Source: Leifsonia sp. Root227
Lineage (GTDB): Bacteria; Actinomycetota; Actinomycetes; Actinomycetales; Microbacteriaceae
Assembly: GCF_001428745.1 (NCBI RefSeq)
Contig: NZ_LMIO01000003.1
Coordinates: 1 to 64,000, forward strand
DNA: 64,000 nt
Direction of reading: 5' to 3'
A model generated the notes under the pieces. It worked only from the letters and a program-made list of their open reading frames with translations. It made no database searches and was not told where the DNA came from. The translations under genes were made by a program, and so were the position numbers. Shown here one piece after another: positions 8,356-16,964 of the stretch; the first letter of the stretch is position 1, and every line of letters starts with the position of its first letter.

Positions 8356-8997
8356 TCAGGCCGCCAGGTGGAACGTGTCCGCGAAGCGGTCGAGGAGGTC
8401 GCCCGGCCCGCGCAGCACCTCGACGACGCCCGTCGCGATGGCCAGCTCGGGGCGAAGCTCTCCCGAGATCAGGCGATGGATGTCCGGCCCCGCCGCGAAG
8501 GCGAGGTCGGCCGGTCCGTCCCCGCGACGCACATCCAGGGCGGAGCCGTCGACGCGGATGAGCAGTTCGGCCTGGCCGAATCTGGCCGCGTATCCCGTGG
8601 CGGGCAGGCTCTCCGCCACCGCAGGGCGGAACGCGGTGCGAAGCGTGATGGTCATCGAGTCCGGCGTCACGATCTGCTCATCGCGCGGGTCGCCCATCGC
8701 CTTGAACCCCCAGGCGCCGAGGGCGAGCACCACCGGTTCGAGCTCGCGGCCGTACGGCGTCAGCTCGTAGACGATGATGCGCGACCGCGGCGCACGGCGG
8801 ATGATCCCGGCCTCCTGCAGCTCCTTGAGCCGTGCGGCGAGCACGTTGCTCGGGATGCGCGGAAGACCGGCGGCCAGTTCGCCGTAGCGCCGCGGCCCGA
8901 CCAGCAGATCGCGGACGATCAGCAGTGCCCAACGCTCGCCGATCAACTCCAGAGCGCGGGTGACGCTGCAGTACTGTCCGTAGTCGCGTGCGGCCAT
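8356..8997 (-). CDS. HxlR family transcriptional regulator with SCP2-like C-terminal domain
   Basis: A 213-residue protein. Residues 1-100 are a typical HxlR winged helix: YGQYCSVTRALELIGERW, then VRDLLVGPRRYGELAAGLP and ARLKELQEAGIIRR. The Cys near residue 10 is the usual HxlR cysteine, often redox- or electrophile-sensing. The C-terminal half (from about 105) matches the SCP2 sterol-carrier-like domain frequently fused to these regulators, which may bind a hydrophobic ligand. The gene begins 6 bases after the end of the VOC-protein gene, so the two are co-transcribed; an inverted repeat at 9483-9501 is a candidate binding site. Confidence 0.85.
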   Translation of the reverse strand: MAARDYGQYCSVTRALELIGERWALLIVRDLLVGPRRYGELAAGLPRIPSNVLAARLKELQEAGIIRRAPRSRIIVYELTPYGRELEPVVLALGAWGFKAMGDPRDEQIVTPDSMTITLRTAFRPAVAESLPATGYAARFGQAELLIRVDGSALDVRRGDGPADLAFAAGPDIHRLISGELRPELAIATGVVEVLRGPGDLLDRFADTFHLAA

Positions 8998-9003
8998 CGG
9001 ACC

Positions 9004-9441
9004 TCAGGCCTGCTGCTGGTTCGCGAACGCCTCTGGGCCCTGGCTGGCGGCGACAGGGTCCATCCAGCCGAACTCGAGGAGGTTGCCGTCCGGGTCGGAG
9101 AGCTGGCGCTGGTACATGAAGCCGTAGTCCGCGGCGGGGCGACCCTCTGAGCCTCCTGCGGCGAGCCCGTCTTCGACCGCCTTGTCGACGTCTGCGCGGC
9201 TGTCGACGAAGATCGCCGTGGAGACGGACGGGGCCTCAGCCGGGTTGCCGATCGGCAGGTCGGTGAAGGTCTGGAAGTATTCGCGCACCAGGATCATGAA
9301 GTAGCTGTGGTCCTCCTCCACGACGACGCAGGCGGCGTTGTGGTCGGTGAACAGCGGGTTGATGCGGAACCCGATCGCCTCGTAGAACGCCTTCGCGCGC
9401 TCCAGGTCGGTCACGGGCAGGTTGACGAACATCCCGGTCAT
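9004..9441 (-). CDS. VOC (glyoxalase/bleomycin-resistance) superfamily protein
   Basis: A 145-residue protein of the vicinal-oxygen-chelate fold. It opens MTGMFVNLPVTDLERAKAFY, the standard first beta-alpha unit, and near the end has QLSDPDGNLLEFGWMDP, the second metal-side strand with the conserved Glu. A strong AAGGAG ribosome site precedes the ATG at 9441. Members include lyases, dioxygenases and resistance proteins, and nothing here fixes the substrate. It is the first gene of a probable operon with the HxlR regulator. Confidence 0.85.
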   Translation of the reverse strand: MTGMFVNLPVTDLERAKAFYEAIGFRINPLFTDHNAACVVVEEDHSYFMILVREYFQTFTDLPIGNPAEAPSVSTAIFVDSRADVDKAVEDGLAAGGSEGRPAADYGFMYQRQLSDPDGNLLEFGWMDPVAASQGPEAFANQQQA

Positions 9442-9482
9442 GGTGGTCTCCTTGCGTTGGTGTGGTGTCTGAACAGTGCTAA

Positions 9483-9501
9483 CACTTGCAAAAAACAAGT
9501 G
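9483..9501. promoter_or_regulatory. Inverted repeat between VOC and PEP-mutase-like genes
   Basis: CACTTG and CAAGTG form a perfect 6-base inverted repeat around CAAAAAA, in the divergent promoter region about 42 bases before the VOC gene. It is a plausible operator for the HxlR regulator; no promoter element is certain. Confidence 0.4.
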
Positions 9502-9585
9502 GCACGTCAATACCCCCGCACCTCGCTGCAGGCAGAGCCCCGCCAGAGCCCCGGGAGGCGTAGCCTCACTCGTGGAAGGGGTGCC

Positions 9586-10371
9586 ATGACGTTTTCCGAA
9601 CTGCACCACGGCGATGTGCCTCTGTTGCTTCCGAATGCGTGGGATGTCGGCTCTGCGCTCGCGTTCGTCGCGGCGGGCTTTCCGGCCGTCGGCACGACGA
9701 GTTTCGGGGTCAACGCATCCACGGGCCGACCGGATGCGGGAGGGGCCAGCCGGGATGCGACGGTCGCGCTCGTCACGACGCTGATCGCGCTGCCCGTGCC
9801 GATCTCGGCCGACATCGAGGACGGCTACAGCCAGGACCCCGCCGAGGTCGGCGCGTTCGTGGCGGGCCTCGGCGTCGCCGGGGTGAACATCGAGGACTCG
9901 GCCGACGGGCGGCTCGTCGACCCGCGCCTCGCGGCGGCGAAGATCGCGGCGATCCGCGGCGCGGCGCCCGGGGTGTTCGTGAACGCCAGGATCGACTCGT
10001 ACTGGTTCGGGCAGGACGCCACCGTGCCCGCGGTGCTCGACAGGGCGAAGGCCTACGTGGATGCGGGCGCCGACGGCATCTTCGTGCCGGGCGCGACGGA
10101 CCCGGCGACGCTGGAGCAGCTCGCTTCCGCCATCCCGCTTCCGCTCAACGTGCTCGTCGTGCCCGGTCTCACGCTGCACGAGCTCGGCGGCCTCGGGGTG
10201 CGGAGGGTCAGCACGGGATCGCTCCCGTATCGCGTCGCGATCGACGCGGCGGTGGAGGTCGCCGCGGCGGTGCGGGACGGCCGCGCCGTCCCGGCTGCGA
10301 CGTCGTATGCCGACTCGCAGCAGCGGCTGCTGGACTTCGAGGAGCGGCGCCGGACCCGAGGCGATCCCTGA
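9586..10371 (+). CDS. Isocitrate lyase/phosphoenolpyruvate mutase family protein
   Basis: A 261-residue TIM-barrel enzyme of the PEP mutase/isocitrate lyase superfamily. It has the early PNAWDVGSALAFVAAGFPAVGTTS segment, the metal-binding SADIEDGYSQDP near residue 85, GVNIEDSADG (the second acidic site) and, further on, FVNARIDSYW. These match the oxaloacetate-decarboxylase/carboxyphosphonoenolpyruvate-mutase-like subgroup that cleaves or rearranges C-C or C-P bonds of small keto acids. The actual substrate is unknown. The ATG at 9586 follows a GGAAGG stretch. The gene converges on the next one, and the two stops share a short hairpin. Confidence 0.85.
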   Translation: MTFSELHHGDVPLLLPNAWDVGSALAFVAAGFPAVGTTSFGVNASTGRPDAGGASRDATVALVTTLIALPVPISADIEDGYSQDPAEVGAFVAGLGVAGVNIEDSADGRLVDPRLAAAKIAAIRGAAPGVFVNARIDSYWFGQDATVPAVLDRAKAYVDAGADGIFVPGATDPATLEQLASAIPLPLNVLVVPGLTLHELGGLGVRRVSTGSLPYRVAIDAAVEVAAAVRDGRAVPAATSYADSQQRLLDFEERRRTRGDP

Positions 10372-10383
10372 CGCCGGCCGTCA
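10369..10383. terminator. Short hairpin shared by two convergent stop codons
   Basis: TGACG and CGTCA pair around a five-base loop. The left TGA is the stop of the plus-strand gene and the right TCA is the stop of the minus-strand gene. The stem is weak but follows the same design as the stronger hairpins at 14351, 42884 and 54708. Confidence 0.35.
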
Positions 10384-11691
10384 CTTGGCTGCGACCGTGT
10401 ACAGCACGGACAGGGGAGGCACCGTCGTCGCGACGGCCACCTCGGCGAGCGACTGCGTTCCCGCATCCAGGTAGCCGTGCTGGGCCATGTGGTCACGGTA
10501 GAGCGCAGCCCGCACCCGCTCAGGCGCGATCCTGGTCCACGCGGTGGAGGTGATGTCGTCGTTCCACGAGGAGTGCAGGATGGGGGCGTGGCCGGTCACC
10601 GGCAGCAGGCCCGTCTTGGCGTCGCCGTCGGCGGGCAGCACGCGGGCTCCGAAACCGGGCGCTCGCGGGTCGAACCTGCTCGCCCGCCCGAGCCGGGCCT
10701 CGGTGTCCGAGGCAGCCTCCGCCGCGTAGACGGCACGGGCGTGCAGGTCGCCGGCGGTCGGGATGCGCTCCTCGATCCCGGCGGACCCGAGCATCACGAA
10801 GGCGGTGACCCCCAGGTCCGCGTCGGCGAGGGCGTCGGCGGCCATCGTCGTTCCATAGGAGTGCGCGACGACGTTGAGCGTCGGAACGCGCCCGAACCGT
10901 GCGGCGCTCAGCCCCCTGATCGCCTCGATCAGCAGGGGAGCTCCGTTCGCGGCGTAGTCCCCGAGCGCGGCGTCGATTCCCACGGGAGGCGCCGCGTATC
11001 CCATCCACGCGATCACCGAACGGTCCTTCGATGCGCCGGCTTCGCCCTGCGCGTTCCAGATGTTCTGCGCGGCCAGCGTCCAGAGCTGCATGTCCGTCGT
11101 GTACGTCCCCATCCCCGGCACGGCCCAGGTGACGACGTCGGCGGTGTCGGGGTCGCCGACCGAGATCGCCGCGGTCGGCTGCGCGTTCGGGATGAACTCG
11201 ACCAGGTAGCGGCGGACGCCCCCGCTCGACCTCAGCGCGTTGCGGATGGCCACGTACGAGCTGGCGCGCACAGCGGCCCCCCGGTCTCCGGGGTGGCTGC
11301 GCACGTCGTGCTCTGCTGACGCGAGCTCGGTGGCGAGCTGCCGGCGGTTGGCCCGGTCGCGCAGCGTGTACGGCAGTCCGTCGGCGTTCCCCACGAACGC
11401 GGGGATCACGCGCTCCAGCCCCCGTCTCTCGGAGGCGGGCAGCGCGTACCAGCCGCTGCGGAAGCGCTTCGCGTCCGCGTTGGTGAGTTCGAGCAGTTTG
11501 TCGGGGTGCGCGGTGAGGAAGGCGTCCAGCGCTGCGCCCTCGAGGCGGGCGAGCGTGTCGAGCACCCGGACAGTGGATGCCGGTCCACGCGACGGAGCGA
11601 CGATCAGGGCCACCGCGGCGATCACCGCGCAGACGGCGACGATCCCGGCGCGGCGCGCGACGCTCCATCGTCTCGCTGAGGCCAGGCGCAT
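10381..11691 (-). CDS. Membrane-anchored alpha/beta hydrolase (DUF1023)
   Basis: A 436-residue protein with one N-terminal hydrophobic segment (AGIVAVCAVIAAVALIVAP, about residues 15-33) and no lipobox, so it is probably anchored with the rest outside. The C-terminal half carries the DUF1023 hydrolase core. VVAHSYGT (about residue 260) is the nucleophile elbow, and ILHSSWND near 385 supplies a late His region. It is common in actinobacteria and its substrate is unknown. It stands alone on the minus strand, between a convergent PEP-mutase-like gene and the upstream CDF gene, from which it is separated by 54 bases. Confidence 0.8.
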   Translation of the reverse strand: MRLASARRWSVARRAGIVAVCAVIAAVALIVAPSRGPASTVRVLDTLARLEGAALDAFLTAHPDKLLELTNADAKRFRSGWYALPASERRGLERVIPAFVGNADGLPYTLRDRANRRQLATELASAEHDVRSHPGDRGAAVRASSYVAIRNALRSSGGVRRYLVEFIPNAQPTAAISVGDPDTADVVTWAVPGMGTYTTDMQLWTLAAQNIWNAQGEAGASKDRSVIAWMGYAAPPVGIDAALGDYAANGAPLLIEAIRGLSAARFGRVPTLNVVAHSYGTTMAADALADADLGVTAFVMLGSAGIEERIPTAGDLHARAVYAAEAASDTEARLGRASRFDPRAPGFGARVLPADGDAKTGLLPVTGHAPILHSSWNDDITSTAWTRIAPERVRAALYRDHMAQHGYLDAGTQSLAEVAVATTVPPLSVLYTVAAK

Positions 11692-11745
11692 CCGACGTCA
11701 CTCCCTTCCCCGAGGAGGCAAGAGTACTCCGCGAGGCGGCCTGCG

Positions 11746-12750
11746 CTAGTGATTCGGCGCCGGCGCCAATTCCAGCTGCAGCCCGTCGAGATTGGGCAGG
11801 TGCGCGCGCGCGTTAGCTCTCGCCGCGGCGGCGATCCGCTGGGCGTCGCTCAGGCTGGTCGCGTCCACGATGAGCTGGGCGCTCCCGTGCAGGCGATGGC
11901 CGATCCAGCGCAACTGGATGCGGGGGACGGCGGCCACCCCCGGCGTCTCCTCGATCGCGTGCTCGAGCCTGTCGACGAGCTCCGGCTCGATGCCGTCGAG
12001 CAGGCGCCGGCCGATGCTGCGGACGGTGCCGATGAGCAGCAGGACGATCGCCGCGGAGATGACCAGGCCGACGATCGGGTCGGCAAGCGGGAAGCCGAGC
12101 AGCACGCCGACCGCGCCGAGCACGACCGCAAGCGAGGTGAAGCCGTCGATGCGGGCGTGCACGCCGTCCGCGACCAGGGCGGCGGAGCCGATGCGACGTC
12201 CCACTCGGATGCGGTAGATCGCCACCGCCTCATTGCCGGCGAAGCCGATGACGCCGGCGACGATCACCCAGCCGAGGTTCGCCAGGGGATGCGGGTGGAT
12301 GAGCCTGTCCACCGACTGCCAGGCTGCCACGACGGCGGAGAGCGCGACGACGGCGATGATGAACAGCCCGGCGAGGTCCTCCGCTCTGCCGTAGCCGTAG
12401 GTGTACCGGCGGGAGGCGACGCGTCGGCCGAGCACGAACGCGACCCAGAGCGGAACGGCGGTCAGGGCGTCGGAGAAGTTGTGGACGGTGTCGGCGAGGA
12501 GGGCGACGGAACCGCTGAACGCGACGACGATCGCCTGCAGAATCGTGGTGCCGAGCAGCACGAAGAGGCTGATCTTGAGGGCGCGGACGCCTTCGGTGCT
12601 CGCTTCGAGCGCATCGTCGATGGAGTCGGCGGCGTCGTGCGAGTGGGGGACGAACAGGCCGTAGAGGAAGCCGCGGAAGCCGGTCGGGTGGTCGTGGTCG
12701 TGGTCGTGGTCGTGGCCGTGGTCGTGGTGGTGGGTGTGCACCGCGCTCAC
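11746..12750 (-). CDS. Cation diffusion facilitator (Zn/Co/Ni efflux)
   Basis: A 334-residue CDF transporter exporting divalent metal in exchange for protons. The GTG start at 12750 overlaps the stop of the ArsR gene (GTGA). The N-terminus is a metal-binding His/Asp run (HTHHHDHGHDHDHDHDH), with further His at PHSHD. The two intramembrane metal sites are visible as HNFSD in helix 2 and HARID in helix 5, both H-x3-D as in zinc-type CDFs. A C-terminal ferredoxin-like cytoplasmic domain begins near residue 250. The ArsR partner indicates metal-induced expression; the exact ion is not determined. Confidence 0.92.
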   Translation of the reverse strand: MSAVHTHHHDHGHDHDHDHDHPTGFRGFLYGLFVPHSHDAADSIDDALEASTEGVRALKISLFVLLGTTILQAIVVAFSGSVALLADTVHNFSDALTAVPLWVAFVLGRRVASRRYTYGYGRAEDLAGLFIIAVVALSAVVAAWQSVDRLIHPHPLANLGWVIVAGVIGFAGNEAVAIYRIRVGRRIGSAALVADGVHARIDGFTSLAVVLGAVGVLLGFPLADPIVGLVISAAIVLLLIGTVRSIGRRLLDGIEPELVDRLEHAIEETPGVAAVPRIQLRWIGHRLHGSAQLIVDATSLSDAQRIAAAARANARAHLPNLDGLQLELAPAPNH

Positions 12751-13124
12751 GCCGACGCTTCCTCCTGCTCGGCTTCGCCGTGGTGGTGGCGCGGTGTGCC
12801 GCCGAGCGAGTGCTCCGCCTGGAAGATCGCATCCGTCACCAGCCTGCCGGCGTGCTCGTTGCCCAGTCGGTAGAACACGCGCTGCCCGTCCTGCCTGGTG
12901 GCGACGATGCGCGCCAGTCGCAGCTTGGCCAGGTGCTGGGAGACGGCCGCCGGCGACTTGTCGAGGATGTCGGCGAGGTGGTTGACCGACAGCTCGCCCG
13001 CATCCTTCAGGGCGAGGACGATGCGCACCCGCGTCGCATCGGCGAGCATGGAGAACACCTCGACAGCCAGTTCGACGTACTGGCTGTCCGGGAGTCGTCC
13101 GCATATCGGCTTATCTGCATCCAT
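12747..13124 (-). CDS. ArsR/SmtB family metal-responsive repressor
   Basis: A 125-residue winged-helix repressor. The core reads VEVFSMLADATRVRIVLALK, then LSVNHLADILDKSPAAVSQHLAKLRLA (recognition helix) and RQDGQRVFYRL (wing). The C-terminal helix carries D..H followed by RHHHGE, compatible with an alpha-5 type zinc/nickel site (CzrA/SmtB-like). It is co-transcribed with, and overlaps, the CDF efflux gene. The ATG at 13124 is used because the longer open frame upstream has no coding character. An inverted repeat overlaps this start codon. Confidence 0.9.
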   Translation of the reverse strand: MDADKPICGRLPDSQYVELAVEVFSMLADATRVRIVLALKDAGELSVNHLADILDKSPAAVSQHLAKLRLARIVATRQDGQRVFYRLGNEHAGRLVTDAIFQAEHSLGGTPRHHHGEAEQEEASA

Positions 13125-13132
13125 ACGCAGAT
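13113..13132. promoter_or_regulatory. Possible ArsR operator overlapping the start codon
   Basis: ATCTGC at 13113-13118 and GCAGAT at 13127-13132 form a 6-base inverted repeat around the start of the ArsR gene. ArsR-family repressors often bind at or near their own start, but the right size and sequence for this protein are not known to me, and the left arm is itself coding. Confidence 0.35.
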
Positions 13133-13205
13133 TAAAGACACAATGGTACGGGAAGCGCAAGCCGGCTTGACGTGTCGGACGTCTGATGTCTAACGTCTTG
13201 TTAAT

Positions 13206-14372
13206 ATGACGAACGCCGCCACCGCCCCGAGCACCGCATCCACCGATCCTCAGACGCGCGAGATCCGCTACGGGCTCGTCGGCGCAGGCTACTTCGGGCT
13301 CGCCCTCGCGCGCGCGTTCGTCCAGCTCCCCGGCGCGCGCATCGCCGTCGTGCACGACCCCGAGCACGCCGACGCCGCCGCCACCGAGTTCGGCGCAACG
13401 ATCGCGGCGTCGGCGGAGGAGCTATGCCAGAGCGACGACGTGGATGCGGTCATCGTCGCCTCTCCCAACTGGGCGCACCACGCGTCCGTCGTCGCCGCCG
13501 CGAGGGCGGGCAAGCCGATCTTCTGCGAGAAGCCCATCGCGCTGTCGTACCGCGACTGCACGGAGATGGTGGATGCGGCAGCCGAGGCCGGCGTGCTGTT
13601 CATGGCGGGTCACGTGATGAACTTCATGGCGGGCGTGCGCCTGGCCAAGCGACTCATCGCAGACGGCTCCCTCGGCAGGGTGCTGTTCTGCCGCGCGGTG
13701 CGCACCGGCTGGGAGGAGCCGAAGCCCTCCGTCTCGTGGAAGAAGAAGCGCGAGCTGTCCGGCGGACACCTGTACCACCACATCCACGAGCTGGACGTGG
13801 TGCAGTTCATCATGGGTGCGGCGCAGACCGTCACGATGGTGGGTGGCAACGTCGCGCACCGCGGCGAGGAGTTCGGCGACGAGGACGACATGCTGCTCAT
13901 CACGCTCGAATTCGGGAACGACACGTTCGCGACGCTCGAATACGGCTCGGCGTTCCGCTGGCCGGAGCACCACCTGCTCATCCAGGGCACTCTCGGCGCG
14001 GTGATGATCGACCTGAAGAACCCGGGCGTCACCGTGCGCATCGGCGGCACGGAGACCACACACCTCCTGCACCGCACCGCGGAGGAGGATGCGCAGCGCG
14101 CGGAGACATACGCGGGGAGCGCCGCGGACGGAGCGATCCGTTACGGCGACCCGTCCACCGTGCCTCCGCTCTGGCTCACCGGCATCGTCGAGGAGGAGAC
14201 GACGTATTTCCACGGCCTGCTGCTCGGCAACGAGCCGGAGCCCGAGTTCGCCGCCCTCACAGACGGCACCGCCGCACGGGCGGCCATCGCCACCGCCGAC
14301 GCCCTCAGCCTCTCCCTGACAGAGGGGCGCAAGGTCGACGTCGCGGAGGTCGTGCTCGCTACGAATCCGTAG
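13206..14372 (+). CDS. Gfo/Idh/MocA family NAD(P)-dependent oxidoreductase
   Basis: A 388-residue sugar- or polyol-type dehydrogenase. The Rossmann motif is GLVGAGYFG (about residues 24-32), and the family catalytic Lys is in EKPIALS (about residue 110). The C-terminal alpha/beta domain includes GGHLYHHIHELDVVQFIMGA, where the His cluster lines the active site. It is transcribed alone, divergent from the ArsR gene. Its last codons overlap the aldehyde dehydrogenase gene on the other strand by 14 bases inside a perfect hairpin. The substrate is unknown. Confidence 0.9.
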   Translation: MTNAATAPSTASTDPQTREIRYGLVGAGYFGLALARAFVQLPGARIAVVHDPEHADAAATEFGATIAASAEELCQSDDVDAVIVASPNWAHHASVVAAARAGKPIFCEKPIALSYRDCTEMVDAAAEAGVLFMAGHVMNFMAGVRLAKRLIADGSLGRVLFCRAVRTGWEEPKPSVSWKKKRELSGGHLYHHIHELDVVQFIMGAAQTVTMVGGNVAHRGEEFGDEDDMLLITLEFGNDTFATLEYGSAFRWPEHHLLIQGTLGAVMIDLKNPGVTVRIGGTETTHLLHRTAEEDAQRAETYAGSAADGAIRYGDPSTVPPLWLTGIVEEETTYFHGLLLGNEPEPEFAALTDGTAARAAIATADALSLSLTEGRKVDVAEVVLATNP

Positions 14373-14380
14373 CGAGCACG
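14351..14380. terminator. Bidirectional terminator hairpin made from two gene ends
   Basis: Bases 14351-14363 and 14368-14380 are perfect 13-base inverted arms (CGTGCTCGCTACG and its complement) around the loop AATC. The TAG stops of both convergent genes sit at mirrored positions, 14370-14372 on plus and 14361-14359 on minus. No U-tract follows, as is common for high-GC terminators. Confidence 0.8.
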
Positions 14381-15810
14381 AGCCGACCTTCCTCCCGACG
14401 CGGGATGCGCAGCGGATTCGCGTCGAGGAGTGCGGTCGGCAACACGGCCTCCGGGGCGTTCTGGTACGCGACGGGAGTCAGGAAGCGGCGCAGCGAGCTG
14501 GCGCCGACCGAGGTGTGCTGCGAGCCGGTCGTCGCCGGCCACGCGCCGCCGTGGTGCTGCGCCCACGCGGTCGCGACTCCTGTCGGCCAGCCGCCGAAGA
14601 CCAGCCGGCCGCACCGCGGAGCGAGGATCGCGGCGAGGTCGGAGACGTCCTCGCCCTGCGCCGACCGGATCGTCGCGGTGAGCGAGTTCGGCAGGAGTGC
14701 GAGCGCCGACCGCAGCTCGTCGTCCGACGCGTACGACACGATCGCGGTGAGCGGGCCGAAGCACTCGGCGATGAGCGCGTCAGGGTCTGCGAGGAACGCG
14801 GCCACGGTCGCCGAGACGACGGTCGGTCGCCCGTCCGCGTCTCCGCCGGCGCGCGCCACGGCGACGTCGCCGCGGGCGGAGAGGTCGCCGACGCGGTGCT
14901 CGAACGCGCGCGTCATGCCGGTGGTCAGCAGGGGATGCGCGGCCGCTCCCGCGAGCGCGTCGTGCACCGCCCGTCCGAAACCGCTGTCCGCGGGCGCGAA
15001 GACCAGCCCCGGCTTGGTGCAGAACTGGCCGGCATCCCTGGCCACCACCTCCAGCAGCCCTGCGGCGAGTCCGGCGGCGTCCTCGCTCGCCGCAGCCTCC
15101 GTCACGACCACGGGGTTGATGCTGCCCAGCTCACCGTAGAACGGGATGGGGTCGGGTCGCGATGACGCGACCTCGAACAGGGCGCGACCTCCGTGCTCCG
15201 AACCGGTGAACGCGACGGCGGCGACCAGCGGGTGCCTGACCAGCTCGACGCCCGCGTCCACGCCGTCGACCAGTCCGATGGCGTCGGCGCTCACACCGGC
15301 AGCCGCGAGGGCGTCTGCGGCGAGCTCGGCGGTCCGCTCGGACAACCGTGGATGCCCCGGATGCGCCTTGACCACCACAGGGCACCCTGCGGCCAGAGCG
15401 GAGGCGGTGTCGTTGCCGAGCACGGAGAAGGCGAACGGGAAGTTGGACGCAGTGAACACGGCCACGACGCCGAGCGGGCGGAGCATCCGCCGGAGGTCGG
15501 GGCGAGGCGGGGTGGTCGACGGATCGGCGTGGTCGATCGCGGCCTCGAGAAAGCCGCCGTCGCCGACGACCTCTGCGAAGAAGCGGAGCTGGTTCGCGGT
15601 GCGCGTCACCTCGCCGGACAGCCGTGCAGGCGTGAGGTGCGTCTCGGCGGCCGCGATGGCGACGAGCTCGTCGCGTGCAGCCTCCAGCGCGGCGGCCAGA
15701 GCCGTGAGCGCGCGCATCCGGTCGGAGAGCGACGACGAGGAGAACCCCGAGCCGGCTGCGCGGCCGACCACCGCATCCACGGCCGATGATTGCACGACGG
15801 TGTCGCTCAT
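14359..15810 (-). CDS. NADP-dependent aldehyde dehydrogenase (alpha-ketoglutaric/glutaric semialdehyde type)
   Basis: A 483-residue aldehyde dehydrogenase oxidising a semialdehyde to the acid. ASNFPFAFSVLGNDTASALAAGCPVVVKAHPGHP matches the NADP-dependent alpha-ketoglutaric-semialdehyde dehydrogenase subgroup. The catalytic Cys is in AGQFCTKPG and the general-base Glu in PFYGELGSINPV. It is the last gene of an operon with a glutaryl-CoA-dehydrogenase-like enzyme and a class III CoA-transferase; its ATG shares one base with the stop of the preceding gene. Together they could take an aldehyde to an acid, a CoA ester and an enoyl-CoA. Alternatively it may act in oxidative pentose or uronate catabolism. 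Confidence 0.85.
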   Translation of the reverse strand: MSDTVVQSSAVDAVVGRAAGSGFSSSSLSDRMRALTALAAALEAARDELVAIAAAETHLTPARLSGEVTRTANQLRFFAEVVGDGGFLEAAIDHADPSTTPPRPDLRRMLRPLGVVAVFTASNFPFAFSVLGNDTASALAAGCPVVVKAHPGHPRLSERTAELAADALAAAGVSADAIGLVDGVDAGVELVRHPLVAAVAFTGSEHGGRALFEVASSRPDPIPFYGELGSINPVVVTEAAASEDAAGLAAGLLEVVARDAGQFCTKPGLVFAPADSGFGRAVHDALAGAAAHPLLTTGMTRAFEHRVGDLSARGDVAVARAGGDADGRPTVVSATVAAFLADPDALIAECFGPLTAIVSYASDDELRSALALLPNSLTATIRSAQGEDVSDLAAILAPRCGRLVFGGWPTGVATAWAQHHGGAWPATTGSQHTSVGASSLRRFLTPVAYQNAPEAVLPTALLDANPLRIPRREEGRLVLATDS

Positions 15811-16964
15811 CAGAACGCCGAGAGCCCGGTGAGCGAGCGGCCGATGACGAGGGTGTGGATGTCGTCCGTGCCCTCGTAGGTCCTGACCGACTCCAGGTTG
15901 TTCATGTGCCGCATCACGGGGAACTCGTCCGTCACGCCGTCGCCGCCGAGGATCGTGCGGGCGGAGTGCGCGATCGTGAGAGCTTCGCGGACGTTGTTCA
16001 GCTTTCCGACGCTGAGCTGCGCCGGCGTGATCGCTCCGCGTTCCTCGAGTCGTCCGAGGTGGAGGGCGAGGAGCATCCCCTTCTCGTACTCGACGAGCAT
16101 GTCGGCGAGCCGCTGCTGCACGAGCTGCTTGGAACCGATCGGGGCGCCGAAGACCTGACGCGTGGTGGAGCGCTCGATGGCCGCTTCCAGACAGCTCCGC
16201 GCGGCACCCATCGCACCCCAGACGATGCCGAAGCGCGCCTCGTTGAGGCAGGTGAACGGGGCGGAGAGGCCGATGGCGTCCGGGAGCTGGGCGGAGGAGG
16301 GGACGCGGCAGGCGTCGAGGTCGACCGCGTACTGCACGGAGGTGCGCATCGACAGCTTGTTGTCGATGAGGGTGGCGGTGAAGCCGGGGGATGCGGTGTC
16401 GACCAGGAATCCGCGCACCCCGTCGTCGGTGCGCGCCCAGACCACGGCGACATCGGCGACGCCCGCCAGCCCGATCCAGCGTTTGTGCCCGGTGATCAGC
16501 CAGTCGTCGCCGTCCCTGGTCGCGAACGTCGTCATCGCGGCGGGGTCGCTCCCGCCCTGCGGCTCCGTGAGTGCGAAGCAGCCGATCAGCTCTCCCCGAG
16601 CCATCGCGGGCAGCAGCGCCTTCTGCTCAGCGGAGCCGAACCGGGAGATGGCCGTCATCGCGAGCGATCCCTGCACGGAGACAAAGGTGCGCCAGCCGCT
16701 GTCGACGGCTTCGAGCTCGTGGCAGACCAGGCCGTAGCTGACGGCGCCGGCGCCGGCGCAGCCGTCGTCCTGCAGGTGCATCCCGAGGAAGCCGGCCGCG
16801 CCGAACGCGGGAAGGAGCTCGCGCCGGAAGTGCCTGTTCTCGAAGTCCTCGTCGACGACGGGGGCGAGGTGGTCGCTGGCGAAGCTGCGCGCCCGCTCAG
16901 CCCAGCCGAGCTCCTCTGCGGTGAGGAGCGGGGCGAGATCGAAGGTGTCGGCTAGTGGGGTCAT
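15810..16964 (-). CDS. Acyl-CoA dehydrogenase, glutaryl-CoA dehydrogenase-like
   Basis: A 384-residue FAD enzyme. SVQGSLAM (about residue 95) and the C-terminal RTYEGTDDIHTLVIGRSLTG are close to the glutaryl-CoA dehydrogenase signatures, including the catalytic Glu of YEGT. CFALTEPQGGSDP is the FAD/substrate loop. The ATG at 16964 overlaps the CoA-transferase stop (ATGA). A proline/histidine-rich upstream extension belongs to another frame of that gene. It probably oxidises, and perhaps decarboxylates, the acyl-CoA made by the adjacent CoA-transferase. The operon's promoter carries the LacI-type motif at 18245-18260. Confidence 0.9.
   Translation of the reverse strand: MTPLADTFDLAPLLTAEELGWAERARSFASDHLAPVVDEDFENRHFRRELLPAFGAAGFLGMHLQDDGCAGAGAVSYGLVCHELEAVDSGWRTFVSVQGSLAMTAISRFGSAEQKALLPAMARGELIGCFALTEPQGGSDPAAMTTFATRDGDDWLITGHKRWIGLAGVADVAVVWARTDDGVRGFLVDTASPGFTATLIDNKLSMRTSVQYAVDLDACRVPSSAQLPDAIGLSAPFTCLNEARFGIVWGAMGAARSCLEAAIERSTTRQVFGAPIGSKQLVQQRLADMLVEYEKGMLLALHLGRLEERGAITPAQLSVGKLNNVREALTIAHSARTILGGDGVTDEFPVMRHMNNLESVRTYEGTDDIHTLVIGRSLTGLSAF

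Noticed and set aside
12680..12735. GTGGTC-type short tandem repeat
   Set aside because: It encodes the His/Asp metal-binding N-terminus of the CDF transporter on the minus strand and needs no other explanation.
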